From: Brevibacterium sp. S22
Lineage (GTDB): Bacteria; Actinomycetota; Actinomycetes; Actinomycetales; Brevibacteriaceae
Assembly: GCF_004745485.1 (NCBI RefSeq)
Contig: NZ_RHFG01000001.1
Span: 124,001-188,000 of the forward strand
DNA length: 64,000 nucleotides
Direction of reading: 5' to 3'
Part shown: in pieces, positions 10,722 through 19,801 of the stretch
How positions within the stretch are numbered: the first letter of the stretch is position 1
Layout of the letters: the number at the start of each line of letters is the position of its first letter
Made by a program: the position numbers and the translations under genes
The notes under the pieces: model-generated
What the model was told of the DNA's origin: nothing
Database searches by the model: none
Seen by the model: only the letters and a program-made list of their open reading frames with translations

Positions 10722-10742
10722 ACAGTGAGCAGGTGGCGGGGG

Positions 10743-11132
10743 TCAGGGGCTCTGTGAGTCCTCTTCGCTGAAAGAGGGACCGTTCTCGCCGGTAGTGAAG
10801 ACCACAGCGATGCCCAGCGAACCCACACCCATCAGGACGAAGAGTATCCAACCACCGGCGGGATTGCTCGCAGCAGCGAGGATGAGGCCGATGACGACGG
10901 CGACGATGAGGAGCGCGTCGAAGACCATCGGGAACTTCAGATAACGCTTCTCTCCCTTGCTCACGGCATAGGAGATCTGAGTGGCGGCGCTGAGGAAGAA
11001 CAGCACCAGAGCGGTGATGACCAGCCAGCGCGGGGCGAGGAAGAAGTCCTCGAGCCCGCCGACGAAGATGAAGCCGGCAACGGCCAGCAGCAGCTTGATG
11101 ATCCCGTCGACTGCGAATCCCGAATTCCTCAT
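10743..11132 (-). CDS. Four-helix membrane protein coupled to pdxR
   Basis: Hypothetical inner-membrane protein, 129 aa, with four hydrophobic segments (about 11-28, 36-54, 68-88 and 92-110) and an acidic tail. No family is recognised with certainty. Its ATG (11132) overlaps the pdxR stop by 4 bp (ATGA), so it is very likely translationally coupled and made with the regulator. Whether it takes part in vitamin B6 biology is unknown. Confidence 0.7.
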   Translation of the reverse strand: MRNSGFAVDGIIKLLLAVAGFIFVGGLEDFFLAPRWLVITALVLFFLSAATQISYAVSKGEKRYLKFPMVFDALLIVAVVIGLILAAASNPAGGWILFVLMGVGSLGIAVVFTTGENGPSFSEEDSQSP

Positions 11133-12523
11133 GACTGGATTCTACTCAACAGGGTCTTCACTTCTCCCAAGGCCTCCTGCAGCACTGAGGCGTCGACGTT
11201 CGAATGTGCGATGACTAGACCATGCCTGACCTCATCACCGCCGGTCCAGCCGCGCGCCAATGAAGCGACGAGAATGCCGCGGTCGGCCAGCTGCCGCAGC
11301 AGACTCTCGGCCTGCTCCTGAGTCGTTTCGATGACGAGGGTACGTCCGTCATGGACCAGACCGGGGATCGGACCGATCTCCCCCACGACCTCTTCGGCCG
11401 CCCGCAGTCGACGCCGGCCGCGGGAGATGCGACGACGCAGCCCGCCGGAGCCGAGGTAGGAGGCGATGGCCATCTGCAGAATCGGTGAGAAAGCGGGCCC
11501 CAGTGCCGTGCGCGCGCTTATGAGCTTCTCCGAGATCTCCCCGCGGGCGATGACGTATCCGGTCGATACTGCCGAGGTCAGCAGAGTGGAGAAAGTGCCG
11601 ATATGGACGACCTCGGCCGCGCTGCCGGTCGATGATGCGAGGTCGAGAAGTGTCGGGAGCACAGTCCGGGTGAAACGGGCCTCACTGTCGTAGTCGTCTT
11701 CGACGAGGACGGCATCGCCTCTGGCCGCCCAGTCCAACAGCCGGGCACGCTGGTCGACCGGCATCGGTGTCCCGTGTGGGAACTGGTGATTCGGAGTCAC
11801 GACGGCGGCGCCCACATCGGCTGGAGCCGGCGACGAGGAGGCGGTGTCCAAGGGCACGAGATGCTGGTCGGTCATTGCCTGCCGCAGGCCTGGGAAGCCC
11901 GGATTCTCCACGGCGATGGAACCGGCGATGCCGATGCTCAGCAGCAGCCTCAGTCCGTCGCGAGACCCGCTGGTGAGGATGATTTCATCGGGGTCGACTG
12001 CCATGCCGCGCGCCAGTCGCAGATAGTCGGCGATCGCCCATCGGGCACGGGGCTGGCCCAAGGGATCGATCGGCCCCGGGTCGAGGTCGAGCGATTCCCT
12101 CCAGGCGCGACGAAAAGCCGGTTCGCGCAGCGGGTCATCACCGCCGAATCCCGGACGCAGGTCGACATAGTTGCGTAAGAGCCGCCTCGGTGATTCGGGA
12201 ATCCGGCGCCGCGGACGCAGTGTTCGCGGTGCGGCGGGCAGGTCAGGGTTGATCCGCGTCATCGAGCGTTCGGCGGCGACGAGAAATCCCTCGACGGCGA
12301 GCTGCGCATAGGCAGTCTCCACGCTGCCGCGGGAGATTCCGAGGTGCTTGGCCAGCCGACGACTCGAGGGCACCGCGTCCCCGGGACGCAGCGTCCCGTC
12401 CGAGATGAGACGGCGCAGCTCCTGAGTGAGCTGATCGGGCAAGGGAGTCGGCAGACCCTTGTCGACACTCATCGGCAGCGCGATGCCCTCGGTCTGCGTG
12501 CGGTCCTGTGACGTCGAAGCCAT
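11129..12523 (-). CDS. pdxR: PdxR-like MocR regulator (GntR HTH + aminotransferase fold)
   Basis: Predicted regulator of PLP synthesis, divergent from pdxS. It is 464 aa: an N-terminal winged helix (PDQLTQELRRLISDGTLRPGDAVPSSRRLAKHLGISRGSVETAY) and a fold-type I aminotransferase domain from about residue 110. The domain keeps TPNHQFPHGTPMP and the pyridine-binding Asp region LVEDDYDSE. The Schiff-base lysine of the usual GTFSK is replaced: here it reads GTFST, with ACT at 11585-11587 (Thr313 by this start). The start at 12523 is supported by TATGAT (12530-12535) six bases away; a TTG 21 bases upstream would overlap that box. PLP sensing may therefore be altered. Confidence 0.85.
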   Translation of the reverse strand: MASTSQDRTQTEGIALPMSVDKGLPTPLPDQLTQELRRLISDGTLRPGDAVPSSRRLAKHLGISRGSVETAYAQLAVEGFLVAAERSMTRINPDLPAAPRTLRPRRRIPESPRRLLRNYVDLRPGFGGDDPLREPAFRRAWRESLDLDPGPIDPLGQPRARWAIADYLRLARGMAVDPDEIILTSGSRDGLRLLLSIGIAGSIAVENPGFPGLRQAMTDQHLVPLDTASSSPAPADVGAAVVTPNHQFPHGTPMPVDQRARLLDWAARGDAVLVEDDYDSEARFTRTVLPTLLDLASSTGSAAEVVHIGTFSTLLTSAVSTGYVIARGEISEKLISARTALGPAFSPILQMAIASYLGSGGLRRRISRGRRRLRAAEEVVGEIGPIPGLVHDGRTLVIETTQEQAESLLRQLADRGILVASLARGWTGGDEVRHGLVIAHSNVDASVLQEALGEVKTLLSRIQS

Positions 12524-12576
12524 CAGACGATCATAGTGCGACAACGCGTATCTGGCTTAAAATACTTGACTCTTTC

Positions 12577-12595
12577 TGGCTCTCACAGTGAGCCA
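12577..12595. promoter_or_regulatory. Candidate PdxR operator
   Basis: The inverted repeat TGGCTC-TCACAGT-GAGCCA lies midway between pdxR and pdxS. It sits just upstream of a possible pdxS -10 box TAGGCT (12606-12611), where an activator of pdxS would bind. Known MocR regulators activate pdxST and repress themselves from such sites; binding here is inference. Confidence 0.5.
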
Positions 12596-12741
12596 CTCGG
12601 CAGTTTAGGCTAGTCAGGAACGGCCGTTCACCCCGAAGATACATGATCCTTCCGATACTTGGCAGCAGACCGCGATCACTCTGCGCTGCACCCAGTGTCG
12701 GCCCGGATCGACTCCGCGACAGTGAATGGACTGGCACCACA

Positions 12742-13623
12742 ATGACCGAAACACAGACCCTGCTCAACACCGGACTTGCCCAGATGCTCAAGGGCGGCGT
12801 CATCATGGACGTCGTCAACGAAGAGCAGGCACGCATCGCCGAGGCGGCCGGAGCCTCAGCCGTGATGGCCCTCGAACGAGTCCCCGCGGATATCCGCGCT
12901 CAAGGCGGAGTCGCCAGAATGAGCGATCCCGATCTCATCGACTCGATCATCAGCGCCGTGTCCGTGCCGGTCATGGCCAAGGCCCGCATCGGGCACTTCG
13001 TCGAAGCACAGATACTTGAGACCCTCGGCGTCGACTACATCGACGAATCAGAGGTCCTTTCCCCCGCCGACTACGTCAACCACATCGACAAGTCTGTCTT
13101 CAAGGTGCCGTTCGTCTGCGGTGCGACCAACCTCGGTGAGGCTCTGCGCCGGATCACCGAAGGCGCATCGATGATCCGGTCGAAGGGCGAAGCAGGAACC
13201 GGCGACGTCTCCGAGGCGATGCGTCACCTGCGCACCATCAACTCCGAGATCCGTGCACTGGGGGCGAAGAGCGAAGACGAGCTCTACGTCGCGGCCAAGG
13301 AGATCGCTGCCCCATACCACCTGGTCAAACAGGTCGCCAGCCTCGGCCGGCTGCCCGTCGTGACGTTCGTCGCTGGAGGCATCGCCACCCCAGCGGATGC
13401 TGCGATGATGATGCAGCTCGGTGCCGACGGCGTCTTCGTCGGCTCCGGAATCTTCAAGTCCGGCAACCCCGAGGCCCGTGCGAAGGCCATCGTCGAAGCG
13501 ACCACTCACTTCGACGATCCGCAGGCTGTGGCCAAGGCTTCCCGCGCACTCGGCGATGCGATGGTCGGCATCAATGTCGCCGATGTTCCCGCACCGCACC
13601 GCCTGGCCGAACGCGGCTGGTGA
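12742..13623 (+). CDS. pdxS: Pyridoxal 5'-phosphate synthase subunit PdxS
   Basis: Makes PLP from ribose 5-phosphate, glyceraldehyde 3-phosphate and ammonia delivered by PdxT. It is 293 aa, the family length. Lys80 (MAKARIGH) forms the first imine, Lys148 ([10 protein letters not shown]) is the second lysine, and Asp23 (IMDVV) is conserved. The phosphate site is [12 protein letters not shown]. The start [11 protein letters not shown] matches homologues; there is no clear ribosome site. The stop overlaps the pdxT start (GTGA). Confidence 0.97.
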   Translation: MTETQTLLNTGLAQMLKGGVIMDVVNEEQARIAEAAGASAVMALERVPADIRAQGGVARMSDPDLIDSIISAVSVPVMAKARIGHFVEAQILETLGVDYIDESEVLSPADYVNHIDKSVFKVPFVCGATNLGEALRRITEGASMIRSKGEAGTGDVSEAMRHLRTINSEIRALGAKSEDELYVAAKEIAAPYHLVKQVASLGRLPVVTFVAGGIATPADAAMMMQLGADGVFVGSGIFKSGNPEARAKAIVEATTHFDDPQAVAKASRALGDAMVGINVADVPAPHRLAERGW

Positions 13624-14201
13624 GAGTCGGCGTCCTCGCCCTCCAGGGAGCTTTTCGTGAGCACCTGCTCATGCTCGGCTCCCTGGGGGTCGACCCCCTC
13701 AAGGTCACCAAGTCCGACCACCTCGACGCCATCGATGCGCTCATCCTGCCCGGCGGAGAGTCCTCGGCGATGGTGCGCATCGCAGCCGGCACGGATCTCT
13801 TCGCGACCCTGCGCGAACGCATGACCGGTGGTCTGCCGGTCTTCGGCACCTGCGCGGGGCTCATTCTCCTGGCGGATCGGCTCAGCGATGATTCGCTGGG
13901 CGGCTACGACCGCCTCGGTGGGCTCGATATCACCGTGGCCCGCAACGCCTATGGTCGCCAGCGCGAGTCCTTCACCACCCCGCTGACCGTCCACGGACTG
14001 ACCGAGCCGGTCGACGGCACATTCATCCGGGCCCCGCAGATACTCGATCTCGGGCCCGACACCGAGGTGCTCGCCCGGCATGACGGTATGCCCGTCCTCG
14101 TTCGGCAGGGGCAGGTGTGGGGAGCCAGCTTCCACCCCGAGTTGGGGACGGACCGGCGAGTCCATGCAGAATTCCTCCACCGCCACGGTGCGGCTGTATA
14201 A
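13620..14201 (+). CDS. pdxT: Pyridoxal 5'-phosphate synthase glutaminase subunit PdxT
   Basis: Glutamine amidotransferase, 193 aa, that releases ammonia for PdxS. The triad is visible: Cys78 in FGTCAGLIL, and His172 and Glu174 in SFHPELGTD. The N-terminus [13 protein letters not shown] and LPGGESSAM are family hallmarks. GTG start, 4-bp overlap with pdxS, so the two subunits are translationally coupled. Confidence 0.97.
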   Translation: MRVGVLALQGAFREHLLMLGSLGVDPLKVTKSDHLDAIDALILPGGESSAMVRIAAGTDLFATLRERMTGGLPVFGTCAGLILLADRLSDDSLGGYDRLGGLDITVARNAYGRQRESFTTPLTVHGLTEPVDGTFIRAPQILDLGPDTEVLARHDGMPVLVRQGQVWGASFHPELGTDRRVHAEFLHRHGAAV

Positions 14202-14226
14202 AGATTGAGGCATAACAGCGCAGGCA

Positions 14227-14593
14227 TTGCAGACACTCAAAGACGGATACACCTTCGACGGGGAGACCCTCGATCTGGGAGTCGCCCTCGACGGTGAGGA
14301 ACCCTGAAAGGAGACCCCGATCTCCATCGGACTGTCCATGCTCAACCGGCACGACCTCGTCGCCGGTGACACCGGAACCGGCAAGACCGCACCCCTGCAG
14401 ATGCTCGCCGAGCGGCCGTCACGGGACGGTGCGCCGGTCTTCGTCTCCGATGTCAAAGGCGATCTCTCGGGTATCGGCGGAGCCCGTACAGATCTTCCCG
14501 AAGTCCGGCTATGGCCTCGAAGAGCTGCCCACGCGGACCGCGGCACGTGAGATCGCGCGCGGGATCTTCGGCACCTCACGCCGTCGGCGCTGA
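14227..14593 (+). pseudogene. Remnant of a HerA-like ATPase gene (DUF853)
   Basis: Both ends of a HerA-type helicase/ATPase gene survive in 367 bp. The 5' part in one frame reads LQTLKDGYTFDGETLDLG, hits a TGA at 14305, and continues in the same frame through MLNRHDLVAGDTGTGKTAPL (Walker A) and VSDVKGDLSGIG. The 3' part, in another frame after about 14470-14500, reads ELPTRTAAREIARGIFGTS and basic residues, like the C-terminus of these proteins. The middle (about 1 kb or more, including Walker B) is gone. One in-frame stop, one frame change and the internal deletion show that it is dead. It overlaps the 3' end of the lipid kinase gene by 18 bp. Confidence 0.8.
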
Positions 14594-15574
14594 TACCAAG
14601 AGCTTCTTCTCGCCGACGCTGACCCGCAGTTCCACACAGTCGCCGATGTGGTCGCCGTCGAGTTGCGCCGGCACAGGTGATTCGAGCGCGACTGTCGTTT
14701 CCGCGGTACTGCGATAGCTCATGAGCGGGTGTGTCTGCGGTTCGCCCTGCAGGCATGCTGCGGCGATTCCCGCCCACGCTCTGCACCGGGCCATGAACGG
14801 GTGCGGAAGTGGGCCGACGGTGAGCACGGAGAAGGTCTCTGCCTCGATTCGTGCCTCGGGGAACACTGCGATGGGTCCTGCAGGACGGGCCGCCTTCGAT
14901 GCCATCACCGACCACACCGGCCTCTGGGCAGCGTTCCCAGGACGCATTGTGAAGTTGGCGGCGAAGAGGGCTCGGACGGCTCCCCAGGCGTAACCCGCCA
15001 GCCCAGGGGCGGCGTGATGGTGGGCGACGGCACGGGCGTCTCCCCCGATTCCCGCGAGGCTGATGAAATCGCTGCGAAGTCGACTGCCGTCTGCTTGCCG
15101 AAGGTCCGCCGCATTGACCGGGACGCTCACACTGTTCGTGGTCCCGCCGCGGATGATCGATGCCACCGTGGACACACAATGGTCGATTGCCTGCCGGGAC
15201 GAGCCGAGACCGATATGACGGCTGAGCACATTCGCGGTTCCCGTCGGGATGACGAAGACAAGAATCCCCGCTTCTGCGAGCACCGGGGCTGCCGCACGGA
15301 TGGTGCCGTCTCCGCCGAGGATGATGACGATGTCGGCGCCCCAATCGGTGAGCTGTTCGGCTTGCCAATGCCCAGAGCGTTCGACGCTGGTCGTCATGCT
15401 TCGGTGGTGCGCGGAAACAGAACGCAGGCCCTGAACGAGATCGGCATACGCTCGCAGAGTCGCCGCATGTCTGGGATTGAGTATGATCCCGACGTCGATT
15501 CTCCGCTGCGACGATGTCGGCCGGCCTTCTGGGGCGACCTCGCCGCCCGCCGGTGTCCTCTGTGATTCGCCCAT
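14576..15574 (-). CDS. Diacylglycerol kinase-family lipid kinase
   Basis: Cytoplasmic or peripheral lipid kinase, 332 aa. The catalytic DAGK domain carries ILGGDGTIRAAAPVLAEAG (GGDG nucleotide loop) and FVIPTGTANVLSRHIGL. FISLAGIGGDARAV and the C-terminal PAQLDGDHIG are also typical of the DgkB/YegS-like fold. Substrate (diacylglycerol, sphingosine-like or other) cannot be decided. The first 26 residues are a charged extension of uncertain validity. Its stop lies inside the end of the HerA remnant. Confidence 0.88.
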   Translation of the reverse strand: MGESQRTPAGGEVAPEGRPTSSQRRIDVGIILNPRHAATLRAYADLVQGLRSVSAHHRSMTTSVERSGHWQAEQLTDWGADIVIILGGDGTIRAAAPVLAEAGILVFVIPTGTANVLSRHIGLGSSRQAIDHCVSTVASIIRGGTTNSVSVPVNAADLRQADGSRLRSDFISLAGIGGDARAVAHHHAAPGLAGYAWGAVRALFAANFTMRPGNAAQRPVWSVMASKAARPAGPIAVFPEARIEAETFSVLTVGPLPHPFMARCRAWAGIAAACLQGEPQTHPLMSYRSTAETTVALESPVPAQLDGDHIGDCVELRVSVGEKKLLVSAPTA

Positions 15575-15594
15575 TGTCGGTCGTGCCTGCGATC

Positions 15595-16704
15595 TCAGAC
15601 GAAGGCCGGGTGGGTTTCGCTCACCGATTCGACGGCCTCGAGGGCCACCGTCTCACCAGGAAATGCTTCGACGAGGACACGTGGACCGGTTTTGCGGGGT
15701 GATCGCTTCCATGTGGCGCGTGCACGGGTGCCCATCACCACCGTGTTCTTGAACATTCCGTTGCCTCCGGGAACAACGAGCTTTTCGTTTGCAGGGTCGA
15801 GCGTAGCGCTGCGGTCTTTGTAACCGAGGATGATCTCGTCGAATCCCGGCAGCAGCATCGTCTCCTGCGCCGCGGTCTCCCATTCGGACAGACGATCTTC
15901 GAGGTCCGGGGCGTGCACGCAGTCAGTGCCGTCGATGTCCGCACTCACGATCTCACCGGCGTCGATCCCAGCGTGGATGGCCATTCTGACGTGGGTCTTC
16001 GGCAGTCCCGTCCATCGGGTGGCGTCGTCGAGCGTCACCGGTCCGTGACTGGTGACGAAGCGTCTCATCCATTCGTGCAGCGCCGCCTCGGCGTTCAACG
16101 CGGTGGGACTCGTCACCCAATCGTCGGTGAGCACGTATTTCATATCGTCCTTGCCCTCGATCATGGGGGCTTGAACGATGATGTTCTGCAGTGCCAGGGA
16201 GGTGATGAGGTGTCGAGCGTGTCCGTATTCGTCTCCGGCTTCGATGGGGGCAAACGCTTCGAGCAGCTCTTCACGGGTCAGAGGTCCACGGTCTCTGATG
16301 GCGGTTGCGGCCAGTCGGGCCGCGGTGTCGATCATCGCGTCGGTGATGCCGAAGTGCTTGCGCCGGTTGGCTGTGGACTTCATCGTCCGTGCACCGGTCA
16401 GGCCGAGGATCCACCCGATGTCCTTGGCTGTGGTCAGATGGATGGTGCCGCGCTGAGTCCAGGACCGCACGATCTCTCCGGCGTCGATGGCGGCGCGGAC
16501 GGCGCCTACCCCTGCAGTGACATCGGGACCCAGACGCAAGGCGATGGAGACCAAAGCGCCGCTGAGGGCCTGCGCTTGGACGCAGCCCAGATGTTCGACG
16601 ACGGCACCTGCAGGTGAGAGGTCCGTGCCTGTCGGTGACGAGGGCGGAGGTCCGACGAGGCCCTGAGCGATCAGACGGGCGGCCGAGACCTGATGTGCAT
16701 CCAT
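15595..16704 (-). CDS. Winged-helix DNA glycosylase-like protein (AlkZ/YcaQ family)
   Basis: Member of the HTH_42 family (369 aa), in which AlkZ and YcaQ unhook interstrand crosslinks or bulky alkyl lesions. The diagnostic catalytic QxQ is present as CVQAQALSGA (Gln43/Gln45). RGTIHLTTAKDIGWIL and the late LLPGFDEIILGYKDRSATL are also family hallmarks. The start at 16704 is supported by TACCGT (16711-16716) six bases upstream; a GTG at 16722 would lie upstream of that box. Activity on crosslinks is inferred from family. The lipid kinase follows after 20 bp. Confidence 0.82.
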   Translation of the reverse strand: MDAHQVSAARLIAQGLVGPPPSSPTGTDLSPAGAVVEHLGCVQAQALSGALVSIALRLGPDVTAGVGAVRAAIDAGEIVRSWTQRGTIHLTTAKDIGWILGLTGARTMKSTANRRKHFGITDAMIDTAARLAATAIRDRGPLTREELLEAFAPIEAGDEYGHARHLITSLALQNIIVQAPMIEGKDDMKYVLTDDWVTSPTALNAEAALHEWMRRFVTSHGPVTLDDATRWTGLPKTHVRMAIHAGIDAGEIVSADIDGTDCVHAPDLEDRLSEWETAAQETMLLPGFDEIILGYKDRSATLDPANEKLVVPGGNGMFKNTVVMGTRARATWKRSPRKTGPRVLVEAFPGETVALEAVESVSETHPAFV

Positions 16705-16780
16705 GGTCTTACGGTAGTGCACGCCGGTGACACGGCAATTGTGAAAGACCGACAGAATCGGGACCGCACTGTCGAACCGT

Positions 16781-18088
16781 TCAGCCCATGATGTCGATGA
16801 GGCCGGGCACGCGCATACGCGGCAGCGACCCCGAGGCCGCGAAGTCGCCCCAGATCCGGCGCAGTTCGGGACCGGCGATATCGGTGGTCGCGCCGTAGTC
16901 GAGGAAGGATCTGTGCCAGATCGCGCCGGGGAAGATCAGCGGCAGGTCTCCGGCATGGGCGGCGTCGAAGAAGCTGCCGTCGCCGCGAGAGACGATGAGC
17001 AGGCGCGCTCCCTGACCGCCGGACATGCGGTGCCGGTCGTAGAACTCTCGACCGGCTCGGGTGTAGACCGCCGAAGTGATCCCAGAGATGAGGGATTCGA
17101 GCATCGGTGAGGTCAGGGACCGCTTGTGCAGCCGGCGCAGGGCGGGGACGAAACCGGCGAAGAACGCCATCTCGCGTTCGGTGCGGGTCATGAGCACGTC
17201 ATACGTCGGCGCGACGTCGACCCATGCCTTGGCCGCCTCGGCGCGGGACGGCAGCGGGTACCGGCCGTAGTGGACTCCGAAGCACATTCCCGCGTGCAGG
17301 CCGCCGACGAGGGCCGCCCTGTGCACTTCCTCCTGGGCCTCGAGAATCTCCTTCACGCTCGCGTCAGGGTCGATCCTCTGGGCGACCTTGGCCATCGCCC
17401 AGTTCATCGTGTCCGTACCACCGGCCAGACCCAGCGGTGCAGATGCCATGAGCACGCGCCGGAAGAGGCCCGTCGTACCCTCGGCGATCATCAGGTGGGC
17501 GCAGGCGTCTGCACCGGCGCTCTGTCCGGCGATCGTGACATTGCGCGGGTCGCCGCCGAAGGAGGCGATGTTGGTCTGCACCCACCGAAGAGCGGAGATC
17601 TGGTCGAGCACACCGAGGTTCGAATGCTCGGGTGCGCCCGTGCCCAAATAGCCGAGCACGCCGAGGCGGTAGGTGACGGAAACGACGATGATGTGCTGTT
17701 CTGCCGCGATGGTGTGCGCGTCGTAGATCTCCGCGTCACCGGCCCCGGCGACATAGGCTCCGCCGTGGATCCAGACGAGGACAGGCAGCCCCACCTCGGC
17801 GCTGGGATCGATGTCGCGGGGCATCGTCACGCTCACGCGCAGACAGTCTTCGCTGATGGGAAGGCCTCCGAGCTGGTCGAAGGTCATCCCTGCGTTCGGG
17901 TCGCGGCGCAGCTGCGGGCTCGCCGGGCCGGGCTGGCCGCCGTCGATGAAGTCCACCGGGGGCTCGTCGACGGGAGGAAGGAAACGCCCCGCGCGGGCAT
18001 AGCGGATGCCCCGTGCGCGGATCACATCGTCGGCGATATAGGCGCGGACGCGTCCGCACGGGGCGGCGATGTCCCGTGTCTCCTCCAT
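16781..18088 (-). CDS. Type-B carboxylesterase
   Basis: Serine esterase of the carboxylesterase B family, 435 aa. The oxyanion hole HGGAYVAGAG, the SEDCLRVSV motif and the nucleophile elbow IAGQSAGADACAH are clear; the histidine is probably in AAHAGDLPLIF. It is shorter than typical enzymes (about 500 aa) and has no signal peptide, so it is cytoplasmic. It starts 9 bp after the phosphoribosyltransferase stop and is probably in its operon. Substrate unknown. Confidence 0.9.
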   Translation of the reverse strand: MEETRDIAAPCGRVRAYIADDVIRARGIRYARAGRFLPPVDEPPVDFIDGGQPGPASPQLRRDPNAGMTFDQLGGLPISEDCLRVSVTMPRDIDPSAEVGLPVLVWIHGGAYVAGAGDAEIYDAHTIAAEQHIIVVSVTYRLGVLGYLGTGAPEHSNLGVLDQISALRWVQTNIASFGGDPRNVTIAGQSAGADACAHLMIAEGTTGLFRRVLMASAPLGLAGGTDTMNWAMAKVAQRIDPDASVKEILEAQEEVHRAALVGGLHAGMCFGVHYGRYPLPSRAEAAKAWVDVAPTYDVLMTRTEREMAFFAGFVPALRRLHKRSLTSPMLESLISGITSAVYTRAGREFYDRHRMSGGQGARLLIVSRGDGSFFDAAHAGDLPLIFPGAIWHRSFLDYGATTDIAGPELRRIWGDFAASGSLPRMRVPGLIDIMG

Positions 18089-18097
18089 ACGGTCAGC

Positions 18098-18601
18098 TTA
18101 CTTGCTGGGTTCGACCGGCGGCTCGGCCGACCAGGGGAAGACGATCCACTGATCGGTGCGCTTCCACACGAAGTCCGGGTCGATGATCGACGCGGACTTC
18201 GCGTAGATGACGGCCGACTGGGCTTCGGCACCGTGTTTGCGCAGCAGTTCGAGGACGAGGGCCAGGGTACGACCGGAGTCGGCGACGTCGTCGACGACGA
18301 GCAGCTTCTTGCCCTTGATCGCTTCGATGTCGAGCATCGGGGCGAGCAGGATGGGATCGGGCAGCGTTTCGTGGACGTCGGTGTAGAACTCGACGTTGAT
18401 GGCATCGGAGAGCTTGAGCCCGAGGGCATAGGCCAGTGCTCCGGCGGGCAGCAGCCCACCCCGGGCCACGGCGATGACGATCTCGGGGTCGTAGTCTGAA
18501 TCCGCAATGGTCTGCGCCATCTCACGCGCCGATTGGCCGAACATGTCCCAGCTGAGAATCTCTTTTTCGTCGAGATCGGTCGAATCGGCGTGGTAGGCCA
18601 T
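18098..18601 (-). CDS. Phosphoribosyltransferase
   Basis: Type I PRTase of 167 aa that probably joins a purine-type base to PRPP. The PRPP loop is LLVVDDVADSGRTLALV and the N-terminal half has IVIAVARGGLLPAGALAY. This layout is like xanthine/guanine PRTases and related actinobacterial proteins, but the base cannot be told. AGGAG lies seven bases before the ATG. The esterase follows in the same operon. Confidence 0.88.
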   Translation of the reverse strand: MAYHADSTDLDEKEILSWDMFGQSAREMAQTIADSDYDPEIVIAVARGGLLPAGALAYALGLKLSDAINVEFYTDVHETLPDPILLAPMLDIEAIKGKKLLVVDDVADSGRTLALVLELLRKHGAEAQSAVIYAKSASIIDPDFVWKRTDQWIVFPWSAEPPVEPSK

Positions 18602-18660
18602 GGATGCTCCTCGTGTCTGCCCGGTTGTGGTTCGAGCTTCAAGGATACGCCGTCGCCGGT

Positions 18661-19164
18661 TCAGCTCAGAAATACCTCGAGTCCGGCCATCTCCTGTGCC
18701 TGTGAGCCGCTGTGGATGGGTGGTTTCGGGTTGACCCAGTACTCACCCGTGTGGGCATTGCGTTCGAGCAGTCGGTAGTCGATGAGTTCGCGACGCAGCA
18801 GGGCGAAGTCCGGATGGAACTCGCCGAGGATGCCGTTGAGCTGCTTTTCGTCGTAGACCCGGTCTGGGTCGAGGGAGACGAGGACCTCGATGAGGATGAC
18901 GACGAGGGCGCGACGTTTCGTCGGAACGGCTGTGATGCGACCGTTCGGCATGAACGTCCTCAGTGTCTTCGCCCGAAACCGATCGATCTGCGGGTCGATC
19001 GGGGAATCGCTGAGGATTTCGCCGCTGGCTCCGCGGTGCGCCTCTGCACTCCGGTTCGCATCTTGGCTTTCGGCGAGCAGTGCGGCGCGGGCAGTAGTGA
19101 AGTTCTCACCGGTTTCGGTCATCCGCGTGCGAACGAGTCTCTTGAAATCCTTGTCCTTGGTCAT
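18661..19164 (-). CDS. DUF2087-domain protein
   Basis: Soluble protein of 167 aa. The N-terminus KDFKRLVRTRMTETGENFTTARAALL is a short motif also seen before other domains in actinobacteria. From about residue 80 it matches DUF2087 (LRTFMPNGRITAVPTKRRALVVILIEV ... LLRRELIDYRLLERN), a winged-helix-like domain often joined to regulators. A DNA- or RNA-binding role is plausible but unproven. A purine-rich site GAGGAAGAG precedes the ATG. Confidence 0.75.
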   Translation of the reverse strand: MTKDKDFKRLVRTRMTETGENFTTARAALLAESQDANRSAEAHRGASGEILSDSPIDPQIDRFRAKTLRTFMPNGRITAVPTKRRALVVILIEVLVSLDPDRVYDEKQLNGILGEFHPDFALLRRELIDYRLLERNAHTGEYWVNPKPPIHSGSQAQEMAGLEVFLS

Positions 19165-19363
19165 GGTGTCTCTTCCTCAAGCGACCAAGTCTCCCCCCAG
19201 CACGAAACCTGGTCAGGGATTCACCGTGCCGGTTTCGTCCGAGGATGCTCTCCCCTTCGCCATGTGGTCGGTGTGCTGGGATCACGACCTCGGCTGGGCG
19301 TTGGATGCGCCAGCCAACAGTATAGATGTCATCGTCATCGATTCTCGAAGTCGGTGTTCGAAG

Positions 19364-19747
19364 TCAGTTCTCAAGGGCATCGAGGTACATCCACCGTCCG
19401 GCCCTGCGGACGAAGGAGGAGTTCTCTTCGAGGAGATGATCGCCGAGGTGGTCCCGGAATTTCGCTCGGAAGTGCACCGTTCCGGCGCCATCATCGGGTC
19501 CCCCGTCGGTCGTGGACAGGATTTCGAGACCGAGCCAGGTGGTGGAGTCATCGACGCCGACGTCGTCGGGTCGGGTCTTGGCATGCCACGTGCGGAAGAG
19601 GTGGTCTTCATTGCCGCGAACAAAAGCGGTATAGCGGGAGCGCATGAGCGCCTCGGCGGTGGTGGGCCAGGTTTCGCCGTCGAGTGCAGGTCGGCAGCAG
19701 TCGGCGTAGTCGGCGCCTCGAGGCACTCCGGAACAGGGACAGATCAT
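19364..19747 (-). CDS. YchJ/UPF0225-family protein
   Basis: Small soluble protein of 127 aa. It begins ICPCSGVPRGADYADCCRP, the Cys-rich start of the UPF0225 family, followed by the NTF2-like body (EALMRSRYTAFVRGNEDHLFRTWH ... VHFRAKFRDH). The start at 19747 is preferred over one 21 bases upstream because TATCAT (19754-19759) is six bases before it and homologues begin near the CPC motif. Function unknown. The 200 bp between its 3' end and the next gene (19165-19363) hold nothing I can assign. Confidence 0.85.
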   Translation of the reverse strand: MICPCSGVPRGADYADCCRPALDGETWPTTAEALMRSRYTAFVRGNEDHLFRTWHAKTRPDDVGVDDSTTWLGLEILSTTDGGPDDGAGTVHFRAKFRDHLGDHLLEENSSFVRRAGRWMYLDALEN

Positions 19748-19801
19748 TCCCCGATGATATCGGTGCATGGACGGCAGACGGCGGCATGCGAAGATGGAGC
19801 C

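Noticed and set aside
12643..12741. Upstream ATG for pdxS (33 extra residues)
   Set aside because: The extra residues do not belong to the PdxS family, whose N-terminus aligns with [11 protein letters not shown].
14576..14593. Active HerA gene overlapping the lipid kinase
   Set aside because: In-frame stop at 14305, frame change and loss of the central ATPase core show a remnant.
17126..18499. Plus-strand open frame of 457 codons opposite esterase and PRTase
   Set aside because: Shadow of two genes with clear active sites; no ribosome site or domain.
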